Shown here in pieces: positions 11,201-22,159 of a DNA stretch of 64,000 nt; position 1 is the first letter of the stretch, and each line of letters starts with the position of its first letter. A program made the position numbers and the translations under genes. Under the pieces are notes generated by a model. That model made no database searches, was not told the origin of the DNA, and saw nothing but the letters and a program-made list of their open reading frames with translations. Source of the stretch: Amaranthus tricolor (taxonomy: Eukaryota > Streptophyta > Magnoliopsida > Caryophyllales > Amaranthaceae); contig NC_080052.1 of NCBI RefSeq assembly GCF_026212465.1, forward strand, positions 16,204,122 through 16,268,121, read 5' to 3'.

Positions 11201-13803
11201 CAAAACCAAGTTTGAGTACTTTACGCGCGAAATTGACAAAAACGCTTAAAAACGCATAAAATCGCAACTTAACTTCTAATTTCTAGCATATGACTATTAT
11301 TATCAATTCTAACCATTTCAACACAATAATATATGCCAAATAGTGTTGTGTGCCAAGTTTCGTGCATAACAAACCATGTTTGACCTACTTTACGCGCGAA
11401 ATTCACAAAACGCTTAAAAACGCATAAAATCGCAACTTAACTTCTAATTTCTAGCATATGACTATTATTATCAATTCTAACCATTTCAACACAATAATAT
11501 ATGGCAAATAGTGTTGTGTGCCAAGTTTCGTGCATAACAAACCATGTTTGACCTACTTTACGCGCGAAATTGACAAAAACGCTTAAAAACCCATAAAATC
11601 GAATTTGTGTACCTTTCTTGCTATCCATTTTGGAAATGTGGCTCTGGATGTAGATCCCATTTGTCCACGCACTCTTTTCATTGCGCTGAAACGCATGGGA
11701 AAAGTAATACCATTTATATATATATATAACACTTAATTAAATCAAATTGGTAAAATAATTAATATTACGTACGCATTCAACAATGCTTTGAATCTTGTGT
11801 TGCGAGGTGGGTTGTTAGGTTTTTGTAATGAATCGAAGACGTGCACGGTGTTCGTTAAAGGACATATGGTCAAAAGTATCCAATGCAAACTACAAACACA
11901 AATTTAAAATCAACAAATTAGAGATTAGGTGACTTTAAAAATCAAAAGATAAGTTCAATTTCAAAAATAAAACTTACTCTTCCCAATATGGAGCCAGAAT
12001 GAATGTGTGTTTAGATGCAAGGGAATTAGTCAAAGCAGTCTCAATGTATGCTCTGACGACATCTGGATCATTTCTACATTTACTACCCGAAATCGTCTCC
12101 GGACAAAACCATCCAATTTTTATTGGAGGTTCGCAAGAATTTACCTCCTCGTAAACCGCACTAAACTCACAAATAAGAGAATTTTGTTAGTAATTCGATC
12201 ATTAAAACAATTAAACAACAATGCCTAACTTGTAAGATAATGAACATCACCTCATGTAGACATGGAAAAGAGCTACGTTCAGCATCTCTCCTCTCAAAAA
12301 TTGCCCGATGTCACTAGGACCAATAATTACATACGGGTCTTCTGAAAAGCAGTATTGCTCCTTCAGCAGGGGCAACATGATTGGGTCCTCCTCACTTATG
12401 CGAGATGCACAATAATGCAGCCATTTGCAATCTTGAGAGAGATCTTTTAGCTCCTCATCAGTCAAAATTGGAGTGCTTGGCATCGACTTTGACCCAGTCG
12501 ACACCTTTACTGAGGAACCGACCTCTCTACAAGATCCCTTTGGACTCTTTTGCTATTTCAATTTATACAATTAAATTAGTGTGAGCATGCAATTAAAAAA
12601 ATAAAAATAAATAAGGTACAAATGATTCTTACCATGTTAGTGAATCGGACCCAAGCATATGGCCATGTGACGAAACTACCTAGGGCGTCTGATAGTTTCT
12701 CAAGGCTCCATGCTGGCATTGGAATTGGGAGTGAGAAATCTTCAAACCCCTTTACAATAGTCTCCACGGCCACACTGATGTGGCCACTTGTAATAGGCAC
12801 TGAATGCACTGTTTGGCCCTCTTTATTTGGCTGTGCCATACCATATGCAACCTCAGTTAAGTCGCCATCACTAGCAACACCTAACTGAGCCAGCAAAAGA
12901 GAACAAGGAGTCGCCTCCTGAAAATTGTGTCGTTTAGTATAATAAGCATCATAATAAAATTTTAATTACGCGTTGCAATTTAAATTAAAAAGTGCTTATA
13001 TATTTAAAACTATGTACCTGTAGCACTGACACCGGATTTGGCTCCGGATTTTGAGCAACGGGGGTATTAGTAAAGAGCTGGGGTGCTACGGGGGTAATGG
13101 GCTCGGGTGTTGGCTCGACCAAAGCGTTAGAATCCCCATGTTGACTTCCCTGATCCTCGACAATCAGGTTTGCCAAGTCCACAATGGGTGCACCCATCTT
13201 TTGCAAAACGGTGGCCACCTTCGCGAGAACGTCCTTCGTAATCTCCGCTCGGAGGGTAGCTGCTTCTTCCCGCAGTGTCGTTCGGGATTGAGTAGCAACA
13301 CACTCTTTGCCGAATGCCTTCTGTAATCCCACGCGGACGCCTCCTTTTCCGACTACCCGCCCACTGTGGTCTTTCCCTAAGACCATATGCAATGCGTCAA
13401 CATTGCCTTTTGGGGTGAACTCCCCCGTAGCTTCTTTTTCCTTCCAGCCCATCTGTTCAAATAAAAAGTGACATATATAGTAATTAGTATAAGTACATCA
13501 AAGCCAAAGAATACAAAACAAATGAAGAATATACTTAAGAATTTCAAAACTCACCACAGCATCAGCAACCTTCTTCGTTCCCGGATCATTAATGGTAAAT
13601 TTACCACTTGCATCTCGGGAATGAAGCCCGCAATACCAATCACGCACCCGATCTCCAGCAAGAGTATGTACGGATGCGGAGGTAGTCGTAGATGAGGGTG
13701 TGGATGAACTTTGATTGGGGTATAAACCCGCATCCACCCACTCTTTTCGGACCTCATCGTACGTTTTCTGGCCTTCCTTCATGTCTAGAGGTGGGAAGTC
13801 CAA
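8222..13803 (-). CDS. CACTA-encoded TNP1-like protein with C-terminal Ulp1/C48 cysteine protease
   Basis: I model nine minus-strand exons: 13803-13555, 13452-13018, 12917-12633, 12552-12251, 12160-11978, 11889-11773, 11685-11613, 8523-8416 and 8323-8222. All internal borders are GT/AG, all phases agree, and the 617-codon frame ends at TGA with no internal stop. Exons 1-3 match plant Transposase_24/TNP1 proteins (KGNVDALHMVLGK, then a Thr/Pro-rich linker). Exons 5-9 match the Ulp1 fold: HWILL supplies the catalytic His, VFDSL the Asp, QQPP the Gln and DCGYY the Cys nucleophile. Intron 7 is 3,089 bp and filled by a satellite array. Ulp1 proteases remove SUMO from proteins; the target here is unknown. 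The true start is unsure because exon 1 overlaps the end of TNP2 in another frame. Confidence 0.8.
8545..11610. repeat. Satellite array (~169-bp unit) inside a CACTA gene intron
   Basis: Units carrying TTTACGCGCGAAATTGAC recur every 168-169 bp (8703, 8871, 9040, 9209, 9378 and on). A second sequence of about 390 bp, marked by GACAGCATCAAACTAGTGA, interrupts the array three times (9411, 10307, 10867). The spacing between those copies, 896 and 560 bp, equals that block plus three units and plus one unit. The first unit near 8560 is the most diverged. The array lies within intron 7 of the protease gene. Open frames in it, such as 9814-10086, are repeat artefacts. Confidence 0.9.
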
Positions 13804-16237
13804 TAGGCTTTGCCATGGCCAAATACTCGGCTATAAAGTTACTAATCTCATCGCTCACAGTGCCTTGAATCATACTCCCCTCGGGTTGTGCTGGATTCCT
13901 CACCTTGTTTTGTAAAACACCCATGTGTCTTTCAAAAGGATAACACCACCTTAAAAAAACTGGACCCAAAAGTTTGATCTCACGAACGAGATGGACAATA
14001 AGATGAACCATTATGTCAAAGAAAGAAGGTGGAAAATACATCTCAAACTTGCATAAAGTTACAATCACGTCGAGTTGAAGTGCATCAAGTTTAAAGGGAT
14101 CAAGAACTTTACTACAAATTGTGTTGAAGAACGAACATAGCTCGGTAATAGCATATCTCACATGTTTTGGCAGTATTCCACGGATTGCAATTGGTAAGAA
14201 CACTTGCATCATTACATGGCAATCGTGAGATTTCATGCTTCCCAACTTCAGCTCACCATTTAGGCTAACAAATCTCTTCATGTTGGATGAGTACCCAGAC
14301 GGAACCTTAATGCCATACAAACACTCACAAAATGTCCGCTTCTCTGCTTTGGACAATGTGTAGCAAGCTGGAGGCAAATAAACTTTGTCATTAAGCATCT
14401 TCTTCTTACTGCCACCAACTTCATCATCAGCTCTATTTCTTTTCTTACTCACCTTAACATGTGCCCACAACTCCGGACGAAGACCCTTACATTCAAACCA
14501 ATCTCGCACGGCCCTAACATCTTTTGTCTTACCCGGAATGTTCATGAGAGTCCCGAGTATGGCATCGCATACATTTTTCTCTATATGCATAACGTCAAGA
14601 CAATGCCTAACCTGTAGATCTCTCCAATATGAAAGCTTCCAAAAGATTGATTCTTTTTTCCATAATCGGCCTTCACCTCCTTGCACTTGCCCCGTTTTAC
14701 CAAATACAGTCTCAACTCCCTTAACCTGTTCATAAACCTCATAACCGGTCAACGGTCGACGAGCTACACGGTCCTCAACCTCCCCATTGAACAACTTCTT
14801 CTTCTTACGATATTGGTGGTCTCGTGGGAGGAACTTTCGATGGTGCATGAATACGTGTTTGCACTTAGGAATCCACGTGGATTCCATGTCATTGATACAT
14901 ATCGGGCATGCTTTCTTCCCTTTGTTCTTATACCCCGATAAGTTGCCATATGCCGGAAAATCATTAACGGTGCATAAAAGCATTGCACGCAAGGTGAACT
15001 CCTCATTAGCATATGCATCAAACACTGAAACGCCTTCATCCCACATCTTTCTCAAATCCTCAACGAGAGGTGCAAGATACACATCTATGTCATTTCCAGG
15101 TTGTTTAGGACCCGAGATAAGAAGCGAAAGCATTATGTACTTACGCTTCATACACAACCAAGGTGGCAAATTATAGATCACTAAAAGTACCGGCCATGTA
15201 CTATGTTGAGAACTAAGATTGCCGAACGGGTTCATTCCATCCGTACACAGTCCGAGCCTTAAATTACGAACCTCATCCCCAAAAGTCTTATGCAACCTAT
15301 CAATACTCTTCCACTCCGGAGAATCAGATGGATGTGTGAGCAAGTGACCTTTCTTCACCCTATCTGCATGTCACCTCAAATTTAACGCATCTTTCTTTAT
15401 AGAAAACAAGCGCTTGAATCTAGGTATTATTGGAAGATACCACAATACCTTAGCCGGGGGCCCTTTAGCATCCCGAGCCCCTTTACGCTTGTAGCGCGAT
15501 AACCCACACCTAGGACACTCTTCTAAGTTCTCGTTTTCATTCCGATACAACACACAATCATTCGGACACACATGAATCTTCTGGTACTCTAAGCCGAAAG
15601 GACACATGAGCTTTTTGGCATAATATGTCGACTTTGGAAGTTCATTTCCCTCAGGAAGCATCTCACCTAACGCTTCTAATAACATTGTGAAACTAGCGTC
15701 ACTCCAATTGAACTTTGACTTAATGTTGAAAATTGTCAACACTGCTGTTAGTTTGGTGAACTTTGTACATCCAGGGTACAAAGGCTTTTGAGAAGCCTCT
15801 GTCAACAAGTCAAAAACACGAGGACGTTTTCCTAACTCATCCTCGACTCCCTCCATCATCTCATCAACACGATCCACATCCTCATCGACATTCTCTTCAT
15901 CTGTCTCATACCCATCAACATGATCTACTACATCCTCATTGACATCGGCCACATTATTGACGTCCTCAACAACGCTTTTCTCTTTGTAAACTCCCTCCTC
16001 ACCATGCCAAACCCAAACATGATATTGAGGCCTAAACCCACGTCGAAGTATGTGCTCCCTAAGGATATCAACACTATCTACCTTTGATACATTGCCACAA
16101 CTGACACATGGGCAATAAAAACCAACTCCCCCCGTCCTAACTTGATGTTCAACCGCAATACTATAAAATTCTAATACGCCATCAATAAATTCCGACGATT
16201 CAATGCTTCCATACATCCAAAAACGATCGTTTGTCAT
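13754..16237 (-). pseudogene. CACTA TNP2-type transposase with one in-frame stop
   Basis: TNP2 binds the element ends and cuts the DNA. The frame starts at the ATG at 16235-16237, just before a Transposase-associated domain with Cys/His-type spacing (CPCVSCG, about residues 38-45). It runs into the TNP2 core (Transposase_21), with SPEWKSIDRLHKTFG, GLCTDGMNPFG and CLDVMHIEKNVCD, then a DUF4218-like part with YPFERHMGVLQNKVRNP. A single TGA at 15371-15373 interrupts it where the family normally has Trp; the frame is otherwise continuous on both sides. It ends shortly after a conserved SRHEGR motif, shorter than usual, overlapping exon 1 of the protease gene in another frame. A frameshift or splicing at that join is possible. 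Confidence 0.9.
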
Positions 16238-16299
16238 CCTAATTAGTGTGATTAATTGATTCAAAACAAAACAATAATTAATAATATTCATATAAAAAC

Positions 16300-17437
16300 A
16301 ATAAAAATTAATAATTAATAATGGTTTTTAAGATTGTTAATGATGACTTCAATTATACTATAAAAAGTGATCATTTTAAACTTGTAGGTGATTACTTTAT
16401 AACTATAATTGGTCACTTTAGAATTGCTACAAATTATTTGAAGGTACTTAAACTCTTTGATTATAATAATCTTTCTAAAAATTTTTAAAAAAATAATAAT
16501 ATATATACTAGTATTATTTATCAACTAGGAGTATTATTATTTTGTATTAACTATAATAGAAATAACATGAAAAATAAGAATGCAATATTAATATTTTCAT
16601 ATTAAAATTTCACCTATTTCCCTAACCCTCAAGCAAATAAATACAATCATTAAAATACAAGATACTCACTTCAATTCAAAACAATTATTTCATTTATGTA
16701 AGATTTCATTACTTTAATTCTCTATATCAGAATAAGAACAACAAGATTTCATTACTCAAGCAAATAACTATAATTCTCTTTTTATCTTCTTCATGACTGC
16801 CCTTTTTTATTTGATGGTTTTATTGATTGTTTGATTGAGTTTACAACAACAAGAACAACAAGATTATATTCGATTTTTTACAACAAGAATAAGCAACAAG
16901 AACAACAACGTAACAAGATTTTTTACAAGAACAGCAACAACAAGAAGATGAACAGAAACATAATTATATTCGATGAACAGCAACAAGAACAGCAACAAAA
17001 TTCGAAGTAGGTTTATGAAAATTCGAAGATGAACAAGCCAACAAAATTTTGGTTTCAAACGGTCATATAAAAAAGAGAAATAATACCTTAATTCGTGAGT
17101 TTTGAAGATGAACAAGCAAATGCCTTTGGTTTCAAACGCTTTAGAAGAATGCACACACACGCAGATGAACAAGCAAATGCACGAAACAGCAAGCAAACGT
17201 TTGTGAAGATTATGTGTTCGAAGTTTATGAAGATTCTAAGTTTGAAGTTTATGAAAAAATAAACAAGAACGGTTTTTATTTTCAATGGAGAAGATGATGA
17301 AGTTTGAGTATATGTAGAACGAAGACTGCTGTGCGTGTTTTATGAAGAAAAACAGTATATTTCTTTGTGGTTAATGAAACAGAAAGCTTAAAGGTTTTAT
17401 GAAAATTAACGTTGAGAATTGGGCGCCATAAAATAAG
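16300..17437. other. CACTA 5' region, no gene seen
   Basis: This is the AT-rich upstream region of TNP2, between its start codon and the right subterminal repeats. Purine-rich CAACAAGAACA runs fill 16850-17050, and GTTTGAAGTTTATGA-like repeats lie near 17200-17250. No coding frame is supported. The element promoter is presumably here, on the minus strand. Confidence 0.6.
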
Positions 17438-17660
17438 CTACTTGCTGCGGGCCCATCAATAACCGCAGCAATTAGGGTGGATGAGTAAGGGTTATTTGCT
17501 GCGGGCCACTCAATAACCGCAGCAATTGAGCTTGCAAGTGATTATTTGCTGCGGTTAGGTCCAAAAACCGCAGCAATTGTTTGGCTTTTTTTTTATTTCA
17601 TTTCCTATTTATTGCTGCGTATATACAATAACCGCAGCAAATAATAAGCAGCAAATACGT
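17438..17660. repeat. CACTA subterminal repeats, right
   Basis: GCTGCGGGCC and CCGCAGCAATT copies alternate in both orientations, mirroring the left end at 7686-7925. They lie just inside the right terminal inverted repeat. Confidence 0.85.
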
Positions 17661-17675
17661 TTTTTTCCACTAGTG

Positions 17676-18468
17676 CTTGCTGCATGAGTTTCTTTTGTGA
17701 TTCCATGCTTCTTTGCCAAATGTTTGTTAAAAGATCCCGTACCACCACCTAACACGTATTCACAAAACACAATAAATAAATTTTTATAAAATAGGAATAT
17801 ATAATGTATGTATAAAAAACTTAAAAAGTATTTACCTCTGGCGAAATTGTATGAAACTAAGGGCTTTACTCCTTGACTTTCACAAATTTGACAAGTGCAT
17901 AAGAAAATATCTGGATTCTAGGTTGGTTCTTTTGTGAAATACGACCACACATGTGAAACAGCTCCACTAAGAGGTGGCATTGCCGGAAAAGGTTGTCTTA
18001 CTGGTTCATCTTCATCTAAATAAATAATTTAAAATTATAAAACTATAATTAAATAAATAAATAATTTAAAATTTAATTAATTTGAAGAATAAAATTATAA
18101 AACTAACCGATAGTTTCGAAATTGACTCGTTTACCACGAGCTTCTCTTTGTTGTTGTTGTTCTCCTTGTTCTTCATGTGATCTTGTTGATGACTGTCGAG
18201 ATATATGTATCCCAATAGGGGTCATTGGTACCTCTTCTTGTTCTTCTTCTTCATCAATTTGTATTTCTCTTTCTACTTCTTCTGCATAATTATGTAATTC
18301 TGGGTCGTACCCTTCTGGATAATTTGGTTCATAATTATAATTACTAATGGAAGGTGTTGTTGATACCGACGGAGTAGAAGTGGCCTTTCTTTTGGAGGAG
18401 CTCGAACCTCCCAATGATTTTGCCACTTTAGTAACTTTTTTTGAGGCTTTTTTCAAAAATAAAGACAT
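17676..18468 (-). pseudogene. hAT transposase, N-terminal exons with BED zinc finger (broken)
   Basis: Exon 1 (18468-18108) encodes a basic, Ser-rich start followed by an acidic stretch (EEEEQEE). Exon 2 (18015-17836) begins a BED zinc finger (VWSYFT, then CTCQIC). Exon 3 (from 17748) supplies the rest (GTGSFNKHLAKKHG). Borders are GT/AG and phases agree, so the C..C and H..H halves of the finger are correctly separated. A TAG at 17918-17920 interrupts exon 2. Exon 3 is cut by the CACTA at 17675 and continues at 7664. BED fingers bind DNA at transposon ends. Confidence 0.88.
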
Positions 18469-18635
18469 GATTGATGATATTGATAATTAAAAGACTAATT
18501 ATGTAATTAAGAGAATAATTGCGTAATTAAAGAATTAAGTAGAGAGAGTAGGAGAAGAGATGAGTTGTGAATGAAAATGATTGAAAGTGATGGGTATTTA
18601 TAGGGGAAAATGCAACGGCTCTCTAACGGATAGTT

Positions 18636-18930
18636 TTGGCGGTTCCGGTTCCATGGAACCGTTGAGCCGGTTCAACCGGACCGGTCCCGGTTCCGGTTCC
18701 GGTTCCATGGAACCGTTGGACCGGTTCACCCGAGCCGGTTCCGGTTCCAAACCGCAGTTTTTTAGGTCCGGTTCATGAAGTATTTTTCAGGCGGTTTCAC
18801 GGTTCCGGCAACTTTTTTCCGGCGGTTTCACGGTTTCGCGGTTCGGAACCTGTTGCAAACGGTTCCGGTTCCGGTTTCGGATCCGGTTCCAAGCGGTTCG
18901 GGACCGGTTCGGTTCCGGGTAACCCGCCCC
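18636..18930. repeat. GGTTCC subterminal array, right end of the hAT
   Basis: This is a dense run of GGTTCC/GGAACC hexamers inside the right terminus, denser and longer than the left array at 5388-5570 and inverted to it. Open frames here are hexamer artefacts. Confidence 0.85.
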
Positions 18931-18970
18931 GTGGCCATGCCTAGTCTCATCATATCATTTGTAGTCTGAA

Positions 18971-19691
18971 AAGTGGCCTATCCAGAGTTTCAGAAGGCAC
19001 CAACTAATCAACGAAATTTGTTTGTAAAATTAACAACTAATTTTTTTATTTTTGCAAAATGACAAGTACAAGCAAAATAAATTTATGAAACTTATGATCT
19101 TATTCTTAAAAGAATTTCTCGTAATTAATAATGTTTTCGAATAATAGAATGCTAGTAATTAAGATCTATCTTAATCATATGCAATATCTGAATTAATAAC
19201 AATTTGAACTTATTTATTAAATTCATTCCTCTTTATTCAAAATAATATAACTAAAGAAAAAGTTAAATATACTCTAAAAATAATGTGTATGTTGTAAACA
19301 AATAGTGGATTGATCAATTATAATGCACGTTCTTTATTGACGTCGTCTCACTGTGAAACGGCCTTAATTGGGTCAGCCAAAACTATTTTAAAAAAAATTA
19401 CTTCTTGTACAAGTGTGAATTTAGCTTTCATTGATTTTTTTAATTTTTTAACTAATGGGCTGCTTGTATGAATCCGTTTCACAGTAAAACAATCTTCACA
19501 GTAAAACAATCTCATACAAGACTTGGTAAAATTTTAAATACGATACATCATAAAAGGAAATGAAACAAGACTTCAGTATTAATTTTACACTCTTACTTTA
19601 ACCAATAAAAAAAGTCTATTTTGAAATTTTTTTAAAACAAAAAAGTATAGGGGCACGTATTCCCTTAGGCCCCAAAGTGCATCTGCCACTC
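18971..19691. mobile_element. Non-autonomous hAT-like element, copy 1
   Basis: This 721-bp block is clearly related over its length to the element at 48107-48904. Its ends (AAGTGGC... and ...GCCACTC) correspond to the cleaner CAGTGG/CCACTG termini of copy 2. The flanking 8 bp (AGTCTGAA and TGTGTGAA) match at six of eight positions, as expected for an aged hAT duplication. There is no coding capacity. It lies 20 bp from the right TSD of the large hAT. Confidence 0.7.
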
Positions 19692-19867
19692 TGTGTGAAC
19701 CACCATTATCCTAACGCTAAACCATCACAGTTCCACCCTGCTGCTATAACATTGTGAATGCTAAAACCTAAAAGTAAATTCAAATTGAAGATGAAATCGT
19801 CAAAATTATTCGAAAATAAATAATAGATAAGACTATTTATAGCAAATTAATTGAAAATTTTCTTTTT

Positions 19868-19872
19868 TCGAA

Positions 19873-19907
<35 letters not shown>
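19868..19907. repeat. (AAT)n microsatellite
   Basis: A pure AAT repeat of about 40 bp downstream of the OVATE gene; a second lies at 20042-20085. The Leu-rich open frame across both is an artefact. Confidence 0.9.
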
Positions 19908-19909
<2 letters not shown>

Positions 19910-20041
19910 TAAATTCTTATAAGAGTATATTGGATCAGTCCATAAAAAAATATAAAATAAAAATAAACATTAAGCTGCAGTAAACTACACGTGAAAAATG
20001 TCAAAGAGTCTCTTAAAAGACTAGCTATAATAATATAATAA

Positions 20042-20044
20042 TAG

Positions 20045-20085
<41 letters not shown>
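20042..20085. repeat. (AAT)n microsatellite
   Basis: A second AAT tract of about 44 bp, 135 bp from the first and about 150 bp from the 3' end of the OVATE coding frame. Confidence 0.9.
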
Positions 20086-20086
<1 letters not shown>

Positions 20087-20234
20087 CAATAGTAAAATTT
20101 TAGTACAACGCTAATCACTATTACGAGTACTTCTAATATTTAATTTACCATTTTAATATTTAATTTACCGGTATCCAATAAAAAAAAAAGGGAATAAATT
20201 TTTTTCTTTCAAAAAATATTTTGGGTTGGAATAA

Positions 20235-21206
20235 TTAAGAACAATAAGAAAAAAGAGAATCCCAAATCTCTGTAAAAACATCAAGAATAACACTATGATG
20301 ATAAGGAGAATTCAAAGAAAGAAAACAATGTAAAAGCTCTTCCAATTCTTTAGCTCCAAATATTTGCTTCTCAATTATCATTTCCTCCATTGATGTCCTA
20401 AAATCATTGTAAGGATCACTTGAACTCTTCACCACTGCATATGTATCCTTTACATCACCCTCCATTGCCACCCCTCCAACTTCAACCATTACCTTTTCTT
20501 CTCTCTTGGGCCTTGCCCTTCTGGTTCTGGGTCTACCCCGGGTTCGGGTCCGGGTCTGGGTCAAGTTTGAATGATCAGAATCAGAAGAAAAAGAGATTGA
20601 TTTAGAGGAAAAAGACATAGACTTTAAAGAGAATAAAGTCTCCTTTTCCTCCCCTTCCCTTTCATCATCACTACTAAACCAAGCACCATTTTCAGTTTCA
20701 TTCGAAGAAGAGTATATGAATTGATTAGGGTTTGCATTCTTCTTCAAATTTATGAACTGGGTATTTTTATTTTTCTTTTTCTTTGTTTTTCTCCCCTGTT
20801 TTTGAGAAAACAGAGGAAAAGCAGGGGAAGCAGGAGGACAACGCCGGCCACCGGAAACTTGCATAGAAGGTGACAATATTGTGTATTTTCCGGCTAATTT
20901 CCGGCAAGAAAAAGGATTGCCAGAAATAATACAATTTTCTCTAACCATTTGGTCAAAAGTTTCAGGGCATCTAGGTTTACAATGCATCATTGAGGAACAT
21001 GATGGTGTTTGTTTGGGTCTTAAAACAGGGGAATTAAAAGGGTTAGCTTCATTTTTAGCTCTTTCTATCAATGGAGATTGAAGAAAAAGAGTATTTTCTT
21101 GGGTAAAGATTGGATTTTGATGATCAATAACTTCAGATAGGTTTTGGGTTTTGCAAGAAGTGAAAAATTTTGGGATTTTTAGTTTGAATTTGATTTCCTT
21201 CTCCAT
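20235..21206 (-). CDS. OFP: OVATE family protein (transcriptional repressor)
   Basis: A single uninterrupted frame of 323 residues, intronless as is usual for this plant family. The C-terminus (about residues 257-320) is a typical OVATE domain: SSDPYNDFRTSMEEMI, then ELEELLHCFLSLN and an ending around DVFTEIWDSLF. The N-terminus has the short basic FKLKIPKFF-type motif seen in OFP7/8-like members. A basic cluster near residues 222-238 (RGRPRTRRARPKREEK) is a likely nuclear localisation signal. The middle is Ser/Lys-rich and low-complexity. OVATE proteins act in the nucleus as repressors, binding TALE homeodomain factors and TONNEAU1-recruiting proteins that shape organs. It appears intact and is the only intact host gene here. 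The subgroup is uncertain. Confidence 0.93.
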   Translation of the reverse strand: MEKEIKFKLKIPKFFTSCKTQNLSEVIDHQNPIFTQENTLFLQSPLIERAKNEANPFNSPVLRPKQTPSCSSMMHCKPRCPETFDQMVRENCIISGNPFSCRKLAGKYTILSPSMQVSGGRRCPPASPAFPLFSQKQGRKTKKKKNKNTQFINLKKNANPNQFIYSSSNETENGAWFSSDDEREGEEKETLFSLKSMSFSSKSISFSSDSDHSNLTQTRTRTRGRPRTRRARPKREEKVMVEVGGVAMEGDVKDTYAVVKSSSDPYNDFRTSMEEMIIEKQIFGAKELEELLHCFLSLNSPYHHSVILDVFTEIWDSLFSYCS

Positions 21207-21300
21207 TTTAGAGAGAACAAAATATATGAGAGCTTATTAGGGGGAAAATATAGGAGGATTGAAGGGAGGATCTTGTGGATTAAATAGAGGGAAAATCAAA
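21207..21300 (-). promoter_or_regulatory. Putative core promoter and 5' leader of the OVATE gene
   Basis: On the minus strand a TATA-like CTATTTAAT lies near 21278-21287, about 75 bp upstream of the ATG. A short AGAGAGAAC purine tract sits near 21211-21219 in the presumed leader. The match is not canonical and the start site is inferred. Confidence 0.35.
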
Positions 21301-21821
21301 AGGTGATTTTTCTTGAAAATCTAACAAGGTCAATTTCCTTTTTATAATATTTAAAGAAAAAAAAAGAATTCAACCTAGAGAGATGGAAACCCCATTTTTA
21401 AATGATGTTGATTATTTATGGGCATGTAGGTTATGGGTATTTTTTTTTTTGGCAAATATAGTGCTACGGCCTACGTTTGTTAATAATTGCTATTGGTTCA
21501 TTTTTCATTTCCTAGTCGGTGCGGCTTCTATCACCATCCACACTTAAAAATTTTCCAAAATTTGTTTTGTTCTTGTATTTTATTGAATGTTGATGGTGAC
21601 AATACTTGTTTTATTTTAAAAACTTGTCATGTAGTAGTGCTTATTGGAGTCATATGGTAAGTAGTCTAAATTATTTGAATATAAAAAGTTAAAGTAAAAA
21701 AATTGAAAATATAATTTTTCATAAAAAACCTATGATTAAGTTGTGAAGATTTTATACATATTAGTCCTAAAATACTTTACTTCTTAACTATTTATACATT
21801 TTAAGTTAGTGAATACTATAC

Positions 21822-21925
<104 letters not shown>

Positions 21926-22159
21926 TTCTTATGTTAAGTCTAGCAACTATTAATGTAGAGTCAATCATTTTCAATTAGGTATACATTTTAATGACAATGT
22001 ACAATCCTAAAGAAGAGAGCTTCGAACGAAAATTTGAAAAAAATAAGATTATTTAACAATTTTATTCCAAAAATAAGTTTCGGAAAAACTTTATTCTCAA
22101 AATAAGTGTCCTTGCCTTTAAACCTAGACTTGGTGTAAACTCGCTCTTACTAACAGCGA

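Larger units (their letters stand above)
7665..17675 (-). mobile_element. CACTA (En/Spm) transposon inserted in the hAT gene
   Basis: The left end CACTAGTGGAAAAAA (7665) and right end TTTTTTTCCACTAGTG (to 17675) are inverted repeats. The flanking 3-bp duplication CTT (7662-7664 and 17676-17678) is diagnostic for CACTA elements. Subterminal GCTGCGG/CCGCAGC repeats lie at both ends. The element is 10,011 bp and carries two minus-strand genes: TNP2-type transposase (13754-16237) and a TNP1-like gene with an Ulp1 protease end (8222-13803). Insertion split the BED-finger exon of the host hAT transposase. The near-perfect termini suggest it is younger than the hAT. Confidence 0.96.
5365..18943 (-). 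mobile_element. hAT DNA transposon, full length, with a nested CACTA
   Basis: The left end TAGGCATGGCCACGG (5365) and right end CCGTGGCCATGCCTA (to 18943) are inverted repeats. They are flanked by a perfect 8-bp duplication GTCTCATC (5357-5364 and 18944-18951), the hAT hallmark. Both ends carry GGTTCC-rich subterminal arrays in inverted orientation. The single transposase gene is on the minus strand and has BED zinc finger, RNase-H-like and hAT dimerisation parts. Without the nested CACTA (7665-17675 plus 3 bp) the element is about 3.57 kb, a normal size for an autonomous hAT. Nonsense codons and frameshifts show it is now dead. Confidence 0.95.

Noticed and set aside
8545..11610. Regular repeats with spacers, superficially like a CRISPR array
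   Set aside because: The unit is about 169 bp and contiguous, the genome is a plant, and the array lies in a transposon intron. It is a satellite.
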